Assembly (NCBI RefSeq): GCF_002368335.1
Contig: NZ_AP018289.1
Location: 1-64,000 of the forward strand
DNA: 64,000 nucleotides
Reading direction: 5' to 3'
Origin: Nostoc sp. NIES-4103
GTDB taxonomy: Bacteria; Cyanobacteriota; Cyanobacteriia; Cyanobacteriales; Nostocaceae
The translations under genes were made by a program, and so were the position numbers. This document shows, in pieces, positions 42,286 to 50,636 of the stretch. The notes below the pieces were generated by a model, which was not told the origin of the DNA, did not search any database, and saw only the letters and a list, made by a program, of their open reading frames with translations. Every line of letters starts with the position of its first letter. The first letter of the stretch is position 1.

Positions 42286-42540
42286 TTAGTACTCATCATC
42301 AGGCAACTTTTCTAATTCATCAGCAATTAGCGTCTGAAAATCCTCGTCACAGTGAGTGTGGAGATGAACCACAGCAGCTAGTAGTTCTGCTAAAATTTCA
42401 GCTTGTTGGTTAGTAGTTAAACTAGGTAACTGAAGCTGGTTAATTAAAGCTTGTACTTGACCACATTCTGTACCTAGTTCTGCAATTAAAGTACTAAGAG
42501 TTGAATTAGTAATGGTAAGAGAGCGATCGCTAATCTGCAT
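42286..42540 (-). CDS. Small hypothetical acidic helical protein
   Basis: An 84-residue protein beginning MQISDRSLTITNSTLSTLI. It is helical and acidic (ending ELEKLPDDEY) without a recognised domain. It lies 19 bases downstream of the M50-type protease gene on the same strand and may be cotranscribed with it. Confidence 0.5.
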   Translation of the reverse strand: MQISDRSLTITNSTLSTLIAELGTECGQVQALINQLQLPSLTTNQQAEILAELLAAVVHLHTHCDEDFQTLIADELEKLPDDEY

Positions 42541-42559
42541 AAATTATTATGCTAATCTT

Positions 42560-43303
42560 TTACGCCGACCGATAGGCGACGCGGAGACTTTGGACTAAAA
42601 TCACCAAAGATGCGATCGCCATCAATCCACCCCAAAACCAGTAAGGTAGCAATAAGTACCGCTGCATTTGCGCTGTATCAGACAGTCCCAAGCCGCCAGC
42701 ACTGTAGCTGAATAAATAATTGAGTTGATGGTAAGTACTCACACAAGCTTGTACCCCCAGAAATTGAATGGCAAACCCCTGCATCCATCGCGGTGCTTTG
42801 AGGGCAATACCAAGGATAATTAAACCTAGTAGGGGAATAGCCACTACTCCAAACCAGGAACGCACCCAAACTAATGTTGAAAGCAGTAAAAAACTACCTA
42901 AAATTTTCAAACTTAAAGAAGCTGCTTTAAAACTACGAGAAGCCAGAATCAAAGCTGCACCAGCAATTGGCGGCCCCATCGGCCCAGCCGCTGCAACTAA
43001 ACCCGGCCCAATTGGGCCTAATGACCTGGAAATACTATAAGTTGCTACACCGGAACCACTGCTAAAAATCTCTAATTTCTGAAACTGTCCTCCTAATAGC
43101 AATGCCATTAAGCCGTGACCCATTTCATGAAACCAAGTTGCCAGAATGGTAAACGGGTATAAAATGTAATCTCCGGCTGGAACTTGCCACAGTAAAATAG
43201 TAGCGATCGCTGCAACCATCAGCCAAGTTAGCCCCATGCGTTCGACTTCAGGCGGGGCTTCTCTTGTCAGCAAAGGTTCAAAGTCTTTTCCTGGTTCGCT
43301 CAT
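42560..43303 (-). CDS. M50-family membrane metalloprotease-like protein
   Basis: A 247-residue integral membrane protein with the zinc motif HEMGH at residues 59-63 in the second hydrophobic segment and about six membrane helices. It resembles the M50/S2P-like group without PDZ domains. Such proteases cleave substrates within the membrane; the substrate here is unknown. Confidence 0.8.
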   Translation of the reverse strand: MSEPGKDFEPLLTREAPPEVERMGLTWLMVAAIATILLWQVPAGDYILYPFTILATWFHEMGHGLMALLLGGQFQKLEIFSSGSGVATYSISRSLGPIGPGLVAAAGPMGPPIAGAALILASRSFKAASLSLKILGSFLLLSTLVWVRSWFGVVAIPLLGLIILGIALKAPRWMQGFAIQFLGVQACVSTYHQLNYLFSYSAGGLGLSDTAQMQRYLLLPYWFWGGLMAIASLVILVQSLRVAYRSA

Positions 43304-43305
43304 AG

Positions 43306-43345
43306 GTAATTCGTAATTCGTAATTCGTAATTCGTAATTCGTAAT
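43306..43345. repeat. Heptamer tandem repeat TAATTCG
   Basis: Five copies of TAATTCG, followed by AGGAGTT-type repeats to about 43440, between the M50 and FHA genes. Confidence 0.85.
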
Positions 43346-43487
43346 TTATAACTACTAGTTTCTAATTACGAATTACGAAAGTTAGGAGTTAGGAGTGAGG
43401 AGTTAAGAGTTAGGAGTTATGAGTTAGGAGTTGGGAGTGAACAATTGCCTTCCTCATCTCCCCATCTCCCTATCTCCCCTATCTCCC

Positions 43488-44369
43488 CTATGCCAACTGA
43501 AACAGAAACGTTACCAAGTCTCCCTTACCTAGGCTAATGCGATCGCCTGGTCGCAAGCGGTGGCGATTTCCTGGTAATAGCGGCAAATTGTTAATATAAG
43601 TGCCATTGGAGCTGCCCACATCTTCTATATAGTGAGCATCTCCTTCTACACGAATATCTGCATGTATCCGTGAAACAATTTCCGAATTAGGAAAACCTGA
43701 AACGTCCACATCCGGGGGAATGCGATCGTTGGGTTTACCGATATGAATTACAGACAAAGTTTGTGGTAATTCAATCTCGCGATCGCTTTGGACATGGAAT
43801 AAACGTGCAGTTACCTGTTGCAATTGCGTTCTAGCAACTGCGGGCGCTGGTGGTGGTGCTGGCGCTGGTTGCGGTGCTGGTGGTTCAGGAGGCGCTACTG
43901 CTTGCGGCGGCTCTGGTGGTGGCGCTGGTTGGGGGGGTGGCGCTGGTTGGGGGGGTGGAGTAGAAATTTCCTGCCCAACAATTACAGGTGCAGCAGCTAC
44001 AGTTGGTGGGGGTGCTACAGGTTGCGGTGCTACTTCAGGAGTTACAGCCACCGCCGTAGGTGGTAAGGGTGAAGGAGCTGAATTCATTCCCAAAGGATCT
44101 GGTTGTAACAGTTCCAAAAGTGGGTCAGGGGTTACTAATGGCGGTACTTCCAGTGGGATATCAGGAGCAACAGTTGCCACAGCAGTAGCCGCAGCTGGTG
44201 CAGCAGTTGAGTGGAGATTAAAACCACATTGACCGCAGAAAGCTGCATCTGCCTGCACAGTTGCCCCACAATTGGGACAGTTACTAGTCGCTGGTAACGG
44301 CGTATAACAAGCTTCACACTGGACAGCCCCGTTGGGATTGGGGTGATTGCAATTAGGGCAGACGATCAT
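43488..44369 (-). CDS. Zinc-ribbon and FHA-domain protein
   Basis: A 293-residue protein starting MIVCPNCNHPNPNG. It has two N-terminal zinc ribbons (CPNC, CEAC, CPNC, CGQC), a long Pro/Ala/Val-rich disordered linker, and a C-terminal FHA domain (IHIGKPNDRIPPDVDVSGF, SRIHADIRVEG, VGSSNGTYINN). FHA domains bind phosphothreonine peptides, so it probably acts in Ser/Thr-kinase signalling. ATG 44369 fits the zinc-ribbon start. Confidence 0.85.
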   Translation of the reverse strand: MIVCPNCNHPNPNGAVQCEACYTPLPATSNCPNCGATVQADAAFCGQCGFNLHSTAAPAAATAVATVAPDIPLEVPPLVTPDPLLELLQPDPLGMNSAPSPLPPTAVAVTPEVAPQPVAPPPTVAAAPVIVGQEISTPPPQPAPPPQPAPPPEPPQAVAPPEPPAPQPAPAPPPAPAVARTQLQQVTARLFHVQSDREIELPQTLSVIHIGKPNDRIPPDVDVSGFPNSEIVSRIHADIRVEGDAHYIEDVGSSNGTYINNLPLLPGNRHRLRPGDRISLGKGDLVTFLFQLA

Positions 44370-44536
44370 CGATTTAAGCCTTTGTTCAAGATCATCGTAA
44401 AATGGTACTGGCAAGCAGAGAGAACTATACAGACGCTTAGCGCGAATTTCCGCAGGCTGCGGCGGCTCCCATCGAACAGAATTGCCAAAATGGCGACTCT
44501 AGCTTTCGATTTTAACAATTCCTTTCGATGAGAAAC

Positions 44537-45259
44537 TTAATGTTGGAGTTCCGAACCTGCCGCCGCATCCAATAGCCACCAAAGTTCTTCTTGGGGTTGA
44601 ATTAAGCGAGATGGGTAAGCTGAGTCATCTGCTACGGGTGCGAAGACTTGAGCCAAAGCTCCCCGTTTGTTAGCACCAGCAACTAGAAAAATAACGCTGC
44701 GAGCAGAGTTGATCAATGGGTAAGTGAAGGTTATGCGGGGGTTCCCGTCTTTATTACCCACAGTAATCAGCCGATCGCGCACTTTCAAGGCTTCAGTATG
44801 GGGAAACAATGATGCAGTATGTGCATCGTCACCCATTCCTAGCAATACTACATCTAAAGAAGGAAATTCTCCAGGCGCAGAATGAAAAAATTGTTGGATA
44901 TGCTGTTCGTATTTCGCAGCTGATGCCGCTGGATCGCCTTCCAAAGTCGGTACAGCATGAACATTAGCTGCTGGGATATCAACACGATTTAGCCACGCCT
45001 GACGCGCCATCCGTTCATTGCTATCGGGATGATCTGGTGGTACATAACGTTCATCACCCCAGAATACATGAATTTTATCCCAAGGCAGTTTTTGAGTAGC
45101 GATCGCTTCGTACAACGGCTTCGGAGTGCTGCCGCCAGCTAAAGCAATGGTAAATCGCCCGTGCTGCCCAATCGCAGTTTCCAACTTGGACAGGATCAAC
45201 TCCAGCGATCGCGCAACCAGCGCTGACTGATCCGGTAGAACTTCAACCGTTTTATTCAT
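44537..45259 (-). CDS. pgl: 6-phosphogluconolactonase
   Basis: A 240-residue enzyme of the oxidative pentose phosphate pathway that hydrolyses 6-phosphogluconolactone. Family motifs are LAGGSTPKPLYEA, FWGDERYVPPDHPDSN and LLGMGDDAHTASLFP. In heterocysts this pathway supplies NADPH for nitrogenase. ATG 45259 (MNKTVEVLPDQSALV) was chosen over a longer start. Confidence 0.92.
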   Translation of the reverse strand: MNKTVEVLPDQSALVARSLELILSKLETAIGQHGRFTIALAGGSTPKPLYEAIATQKLPWDKIHVFWGDERYVPPDHPDSNERMARQAWLNRVDIPAANVHAVPTLEGDPAASAAKYEQHIQQFFHSAPGEFPSLDVVLLGMGDDAHTASLFPHTEALKVRDRLITVGNKDGNPRITFTYPLINSARSVIFLVAGANKRGALAQVFAPVADDSAYPSRLIQPQEELWWLLDAAAGSELQH

Positions 45260-45668
45260 GACTTCATTATCATTGCCGACTTCCAGCAATACAATACCTA
45301 AATTATGGCAACCTCCCTTTTTAACTTTTGAAACTTTTAACATCACCAGATGCGGTTAGTTGTTAGTTGTTAGTTGTCAGTTGTCAGTGGTCAGTGGTTA
45401 GTTGCTTGGAATGTGTATCATGTACTTTTCAAATCTTGGTAAATATTTACAAAATTAACTAATTCTTTGATTTTTAACTGGGTAATAAGTAACAATTTTT
45501 CGCAATGATAGTTCTCTAACCACAAAATTGATCTTATAAGTGTAATTGCTGAGAAAATATTCCTGTGCTGTGGTTCCTAAACTTGAGGTGACTAGCGTTG
45601 CCGAGTAGGGAATGGCAAAAATGACAGACAGTTCAAGAAAATGACAAATGACAACTGACCACTGACTT

Positions 45669-46409
45669 CTAACCTACAAATAATTCTTCCCAATTAGCGA
45701 TCGCTTCTCGTTGAGCAATTAATAAATGCTGAATACCTTTTTCTGCAAAATCTAGTAGCTGGTTTAACTGAGTACGGCTAAAGCTGCCTTCTTCACCTGT
45801 GCCTTGGATTTCAATGATCCCCAACTGCTGATTCATCACCACGTTTAAATCTACTGTTGCAGCCACATCTTCAACATAATTCAAATCTAAATATGGCTCT
45901 CCCTGTAATAAACCTACGGAAACTGCTGCTATTTGTCCACACAGGGGCGATCGCTCTAGTACTCCCCGCTGCAACAATTGGGAAATCGCATTAGCCAAAG
46001 CTACAAACCCACCTGTAATTGCTGCGGTTCTGGTGCCAGCGTCAGCTTGCAATACATCAGCATCTACAGTCAGGGTACGTTCTCCCAAAACCTCGAAATT
46101 GATTGCCGCCCGTAAACTCCGTCCAATTAAGCGCTGAATTTCTTGCGTCCGTCCCGATAACTTCAGCAATTCTCTTTCTTGCCGTTGTTGAGTAGCAGAA
46201 GGTAGCATTCGGTACTCAGCAGTCAACCAACCTTTGCCTGTTCCTGTTAAAAATTTAGGCACTCCTTCAGTAACGCTGACAGTACAAAGTACTTGAGTAT
46301 CACCACATCTTGTCAAAACAGAACCAGGAGCAAAGCGAGTAAAGCCTGTGTGAAAGCTTACGGGACGAAGTTCATAGGGTTGCCGCTCGTCGGGACGCTG
46401 CCAAACCAT
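45669..46409 (-). CDS. rph: Ribonuclease PH
   Basis: A 246-residue phosphorolytic 3'-5' exoribonuclease that trims tRNA 3' ends. It begins MVWQRPDERQPYELRPVSF; TAEYRMLPSATQQRQERE, GRSLRAAINFEVLGERT, DVLQADAGTRTAAITGGFVA and NVVMN are typical. Length is normal for the family. Confidence 0.94.
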   Translation of the reverse strand: MVWQRPDERQPYELRPVSFHTGFTRFAPGSVLTRCGDTQVLCTVSVTEGVPKFLTGTGKGWLTAEYRMLPSATQQRQERELLKLSGRTQEIQRLIGRSLRAAINFEVLGERTLTVDADVLQADAGTRTAAITGGFVALANAISQLLQRGVLERSPLCGQIAAVSVGLLQGEPYLDLNYVEDVAATVDLNVVMNQQLGIIEIQGTGEEGSFSRTQLNQLLDFAEKGIQHLLIAQREAIANWEELFVG

Positions 46410-46711
46410 TGGAGTAGCCTCAAAATTTTCATAGAGTAAGAATACTGCCTTAAGATTACCTTAGTGTTGCAACTCTTCTAAGTGCTGTACTGTCGTGTCA
46501 GCATTCAACTACAGGATCAACGATGAAGTATGAAATTTCAATGTAGGCCACTAATAAAGGATTTACTGTGAGTATACAGCAACCCCTCAAAACCAATGTT
46601 AAGAGAACTAAACACTCTTCTACATCAAATCCGAGTAGGTCGGCAAAAATCAAGTTAACTAGTTAGGGTAGTCAATAGTCAATAGTTATTCCCCCCTGCT
46701 CCCCATCCCCA
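46410..46711. other. Intergenic region rph-adk
   Basis: About 300 bases with no ORF or clear structure beyond short repeats (GTCAATA near 46670). Confidence 0.4.
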
Positions 46712-47296
46712 TCACTGGACAGACAGCAAAGTCAAAATCTTGTGTTCCACCATCTCAGGCTTTTGGTCTCCGTTAATAGTCAGCAGGCGGCGACGACGGT
46801 CGTAGTATTCTAAGATGGGAATAGTGCGATCATAAAAAATTTCTACCCGATGATGGACGATTTCGGGTTGGTCATCTGGAAGCGATCGCCCTAAAGACCG
46901 ACTAACCATCACTGCTTCTGGTACTTGTAAATAAATCGCCCAGTCTAACTTCTGCCCCAATTCCTCCAACAAAAAATCCAATTCCTCCGCTTGAAAAGCA
47001 GTACGGGGATATCCCTCCAATATCCAACCACAATCAACATCAGTATTTTTCAGCCGCAACCGAATCAAATCAATTATCATTTCATCTTGGACTAACTCCC
47101 CTTTGATTAAGTATGGCTGTGCATGGCAGCCTAGAGTGCTAAGTTTAGCGTAGACACTGCCAAGCGGCTTGTCACCAAACATCGCCTCCTGCAACATCTC
47201 GCCTGTGGAAATCTGAGGAATATCAAAGTATCTACAAAGCCTTTGTGCTTGAGTGCTTTTCCCCGATCCAGAACCTCCCAGAATCACCAATCTCAC
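46712..47296 (-). CDS. adk: Adenylate kinase
   Basis: A 194-residue nucleotide kinase with P-loop GGSGSGKSTQAQRL, the AMP-site STGEM motif and WILEGYPRTAFQAEEL. It has a short lid like other small cyanobacterial paralogues. It interconverts ATP, AMP and ADP. Since cyanobacteria usually carry another adk in the ribosomal-protein operon, this may be a second copy. Confidence 0.9.
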   Translation of the reverse strand: MRLVILGGSGSGKSTQAQRLCRYFDIPQISTGEMLQEAMFGDKPLGSVYAKLSTLGCHAQPYLIKGELVQDEMIIDLIRLRLKNTDVDCGWILEGYPRTAFQAEELDFLLEELGQKLDWAIYLQVPEAVMVSRSLGRSLPDDQPEIVHHRVEIFYDRTIPILEYYDRRRRLLTINGDQKPEMVEHKILTLLSVQ

Positions 47297-47648
47297 AACA
47301 GCTCACTCCTCAAGTGGTAAAATTCATCACATTCTAAATATGTTTTGCCCAAAGTAACCTGATATTTAGCAACCTGATATCAAATGCTTATTTGAGTTTT
47401 GCGCCCCCAGATTTATAAATTTTTTGGAATCGCCAATTACGTAGTTTTATTGTTATGACTAGTTTCATGCAAAAAAAGAAAATGTCAATATCTATAACTC
47501 TTGACTTGAGGACAAATGTAGTGTTTGACTAAGAATGCAAATTTCTAGATAAACTGAATTTGTCCAAAACAGAATGAGCGCATAAGTACATTTGTATCTA
47601 CTTGACGCAAAAATTCTTGTCTATTTGTAACTTTTTTAACTTTCTTCT
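47297..47648. other. Divergent intergenic region
   Basis: AT-rich and without an ORF. It includes two TTGACT boxes about 30 bases apart near 47500-47535 that could belong to promoters of the rightward gene. Confidence 0.35.
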
Positions 47649-48185
47649 ATGGTTGCCCAGTTAGAAACCCCAAGTGTAAATTCGGTGCTTAGCCTGCCAC
47701 ACCCAGTTGAAGGACTAATACAAGTTTTCACTAGCGCACACCGTAACTTTTTTACGTTAGTTATGGCACAAGCACTGAGAATAGCTGGTCAAGGCACCCC
47801 AGTACTAATAGTGCAATTTCTCAAAGGCGGCATTAACCAAGGACAAGACCGACCGATTCAGCTAGGGCAAAATTTAGATTGGATTCGCTGTGATTTGCCT
47901 CGCTGCATCGATACACCACACCTAGACGATGCAGAAAACGAAGCTTTACAAAAGTTATGGCAGCATACACAACAGGTAGTGTGTGAGGGTAAGTATTCTT
48001 TGGTTGTCTTAGACGAATTAAGTTTGGCAATTAACTTTGGTTTAATTCCCGAAACTGAAGTTTTAGCATTTCTGGCAAAACGCCCTCCCCAAGTAGATAT
48101 CATTCTTACAGGGCCAGAGATGCCGAAAGCTCTTTTAGACGTGGCAGATCAAATTACAGAGATCCGTCGCAGTCATCGCCCCTAA
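47649..48185 (+). CDS. CobO/BtuR-like protein with lost P-loop
   Basis: A 178-residue protein clearly related to cob(I)alamin adenosyltransferases of the CobO/BtuR group: ALRIAGQGTPVLIVQFLKGG, VVCEGKYSLVVLDELSLAINFGL and VDIILTGPEMP match that fold. Where the family has the ATP-binding TGNGKGKTT loop, this protein has TSAHRNFFTLVMA, so ATP binding through the P-loop is unlikely. It is probably a specialised paralogue rather than the working adenosyltransferase. Confidence 0.75.
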   Translation: MVAQLETPSVNSVLSLPHPVEGLIQVFTSAHRNFFTLVMAQALRIAGQGTPVLIVQFLKGGINQGQDRPIQLGQNLDWIRCDLPRCIDTPHLDDAENEALQKLWQHTQQVVCEGKYSLVVLDELSLAINFGLIPETEVLAFLAKRPPQVDIILTGPEMPKALLDVADQITEIRRSHRP

Positions 48186-48242
48186 ACAAAATACTCAGTT
48201 CACGCTATTCTAGTAATTCTGTTTAAATTACCTGTGAACTTT

Positions 48243-48824
48243 GTGATTAAGAACGATATCTGGATTACCGAAATGGCTAAAAAGGGTATGATTTCACCCT
48301 TTGAGCTAAGTTTAATCCGTTATGTTGAGGAATTACCTGTCATTTCATATGGTCTTAGCAGCTTTGGCTATGACATACGCCTATCACCATCTGATTTCCG
48401 TATTTTTAGGCATATACCAGGTACTGTAGTTGACCCCAAGAATTTTAATCCTGAAAACTTGGAACCAACAAAACTCCACACAGATATTAATGGAAGCTAC
48501 TTCATTCTCCCCGCCCATTCTTATGGGCTTGGAGTTTCTCTTGAAAGGCTAGAAATACCAGATAACATCACAGTAATTTGCATAGGTAAAAGTACTTATG
48601 CAAGATGTGGTATAATCGCAAACGTAACTCCTGCTGAGGCAGCTTGGCGCGGTTATTTGACACTAGAGTTATCCAATGCTTCTAGTGCTGATTGCCGAAT
48701 TTACGCTAATGAAGGCATAGTACAATTGATGTTTTTAGAAGGTGAACCCTGTGCTGTTAACTACCAAGCACGTCAGGGCAAATATCAAGACCAGCCAGAT
48801 GTTGTAACTATTGCTCGTGTTTAA
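48243..48824 (+). CDS. dcd: dCTP deaminase
   Basis: A 193-residue trimeric dCTP deaminase producing dUTP for thymidylate synthesis. Motifs: SSFGYDIRLSPSDF, GKSTYARCGIIANVTP and the catalytic Glu in LTLELSN. GTG at 48243 (MIKNDIWI) fits the family start; another GTG lies nine bases upstream. The neighbouring thyX uses the dUMP made from this pathway. Confidence 0.9.
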   Translation: MIKNDIWITEMAKKGMISPFELSLIRYVEELPVISYGLSSFGYDIRLSPSDFRIFRHIPGTVVDPKNFNPENLEPTKLHTDINGSYFILPAHSYGLGVSLERLEIPDNITVICIGKSTYARCGIIANVTPAEAAWRGYLTLELSNASSADCRIYANEGIVQLMFLEGEPCAVNYQARQGKYQDQPDVVTIARV

Positions 48825-48886
48825 ACTTTAAAAGCAGAAATTTGAGTTATCAAATTTTGAGGTGTAGAAGCCCAGGATATTAGAGA

Positions 48887-49591
48887 ATGTCAATACTCAC
48901 AGATACAGATCTGAAAAAAATTTTATGTTATGACGAAGCACAGTGGAATGATAAAAAACCACTGTTAATTCAGGATGGTTCAGATGACTGTATAACACCT
49001 ATGGGCTATGATTTAAGAGTAGGAGGCTTTTATAAAACATTTATTGCCAAGCCCAACCTTGATACTCTAGCCCAAGGTAAAACAGTTGCAATTAAGCCTG
49101 GAGATATAGCTTTAATTGGTACTTATGAAAAGCTGAAAATGCCTAAAGATGGTTCTGTCTCAGCTTTAATATTGTCGAGAGTTTCGCAAGTATCACGAGG
49201 GCTATCTAACATTTCAACGAAAGTTGATCCTGGCTGGGCAGAAGGCGAACTCTTAATACCAGTACAAAATTTTTCAAGAGATGTAATCAAGCTAAGTTAT
49301 CAAGAAAAATTTTGTACTATTGTCTTCTTCAAAAATGAATCGCCTGCCTCTCTATATAATTCTAGTTCAAGCCGCTCAAAATTTTTTAAATTGCTTTCTC
49401 AGACTAGCCGTGAATCTTTCTCAAAAGACTTACAATTAGGATTATTATCAATATTTATTATAGGAATAGCAGGAAGTATAGGTTATTACTATTTTGGTAA
49501 TTCTACTGGATTTGGAGTTGCAGTAACAATAGGTATAGCAATAGAAAGATTTGTATCTGTAATAGCTGCAAGAATGCTAGGAAGAAGGTGA
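48887..49591 (+). CDS. Membrane-anchored dCTP deaminase-like protein, catalytic Glu lost
   Basis: A 234-residue protein. Residues about 1-155 have the Dcd/dUTPase fold (GYDLRVGGFY, SRVSQVSRGL, VDPGWAEGELLIPVQN). At the position of the catalytic Glu (LTLELSN in the adjacent Dcd) it has LLIPVQN, a Pro. A Ser-rich linker is followed by two membrane helices (about 182-202 and 208-226). It is probably a nucleotide-sensing or scaffold paralogue at the membrane rather than a deaminase. It lies 62 bases downstream of dcd. Confidence 0.7.
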   Translation: MSILTDTDLKKILCYDEAQWNDKKPLLIQDGSDDCITPMGYDLRVGGFYKTFIAKPNLDTLAQGKTVAIKPGDIALIGTYEKLKMPKDGSVSALILSRVSQVSRGLSNISTKVDPGWAEGELLIPVQNFSRDVIKLSYQEKFCTIVFFKNESPASLYNSSSSRSKFFKLLSQTSRESFSKDLQLGLLSIFIIGIAGSIGYYYFGNSTGFGVAVTIGIAIERFVSVIAARMLGRR

Positions 49592-49847
49592 TCTTCAACT
49601 GTAGATTCACTGAGAAAAGCTATATTAATTATTTCCATTATTATTAAAAGTTAAAATTTAGAAAATTTTTAAATTTTGAACTTTTTATCTTGAATTACCT
49701 ACGGAGATTAGGACGCTAATCTTGTCTACCCTGATAATGTTTTTAATAGCATGGTATGATCGCTCTAAATCGAACTCTATAATCAAACTGCGATCGCTAC
49801 TATAAAAATATACTAAAATCCGGCTTTGCTCATTCTATGTTCAAAGT

Positions 49848-50180
49848 TCAATTGATAGCAAACTCTGTAAATTGGCGCATATAAGGAGAGTGAAACGCCA
49901 AAACGATATCTTCTTTTGGCACTCCCAGTTCTAGGAGTTGTGTAGCAATGCCAACTTCGGTGCCATCATGCTGAATCCAAATTTTGCCGTCTTTGATATC
50001 GAGATGCAAACTGCACCCATGTGTCCGACGGTTCCCACGCCATCCCGTATGTAATAAAAGGTAGTGGTCACGTTCCGCATCTAGAATAGCTTGTGTTTCT
50101 ATTCCTTCTTGCGATGAGCCTCTTTTTGCCCGTTCTAGAATTAACTGTTGGATGATTTGACGATACTGTTCTACAGCCAT
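49848..50180 (-). CDS. xisI: XisI-type protein
   Basis: A 110-residue protein of the XisI family (DAERDHYLLLHTGWRGNRR, HGCSLHLDIKDGKIWIQHDG). XisI and XisH are needed with XisF for excision of the fdxN element in Anabaena, but many copies in cyanobacterial genomes are unrelated to any element and may form toxin-antitoxin-like pairs. It overlaps xisH by ten bases. Confidence 0.9.
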   Translation of the reverse strand: MAVEQYRQIIQQLILERAKRGSSQEGIETQAILDAERDHYLLLHTGWRGNRRTHGCSLHLDIKDGKIWIQHDGTEVGIATQLLELGVPKEDIVLAFHSPYMRQFTEFAIN

Positions 50181-50578
50181 TGGCTAATCACCTCTTGTTT
50201 TTCATCGTAAACCAGTAAACTAATTTGAGTTCTTTCAATCACTGACCGTACAAAACGACGCTGAAAAAATGAGTTATGAATTGACTCCGGTACTGCAAGA
50301 TAAAGCTTGCGTTCCGGTTCAAATTCTTCAAGAGCAAATTGATAATTGATAAATTGTCCAAGGGCTGTGTGAAATTCTGATACACTAGACCGCCCAATAA
50401 AACTCTTAATTTCAACTGCAATTTTTTCACCTGCTCGTTCAGCAGCTAACATCTCTGCTGTCAAATCTATTTCAAAGTCTACATCTCCAACGGTCAACTC
50501 GTATGGATCGGCAGTAATTAACCATCCTTCTTTCTCTAGAGCTATTCTAACTGCATCGTGAAAGCGGTCTTTAGCCAT
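50171..50578 (-). CDS. xisH: XisH-type protein, PD-(D/E)XK-like
   Basis: A 135-residue XisH-family protein (MAKDRFHDAVRIALEKEGW, DFEIDLTAEMLAAER, KIAVEIKSFIG). The ID..AVEIKSF arrangement matches a PD-(D/E)XK nuclease fold. It forms an overlapping pair with xisI. No excisable element boundary or xisF is seen here. Confidence 0.9.
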   Translation of the reverse strand: MAKDRFHDAVRIALEKEGWLITADPYELTVGDVDFEIDLTAEMLAAERAGEKIAVEIKSFIGRSSVSEFHTALGQFINYQFALEEFEPERKLYLAVPESIHNSFFQRRFVRSVIERTQISLLVYDEKQEVISQWL

Positions 50579-50636
50579 TCAGCTTTTTGTGACAATTGAT
50601 CAAGACACTTGACTGGTAACTCAATTTTATCTTCAG

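Noticed and set aside
43818..44066. Plus-strand frame rich in Trp and Arg opposite the FHA protein
   Set aside because: It is the antisense of a Pro/Ala/Val-rich linker and has the expected shadow composition.
50171..50578. xisH/xisI as evidence for an fdxN-type element here
   Set aside because: These genes occur in many copies unlinked to excision elements, and no xisF or nif gene is present in the window.
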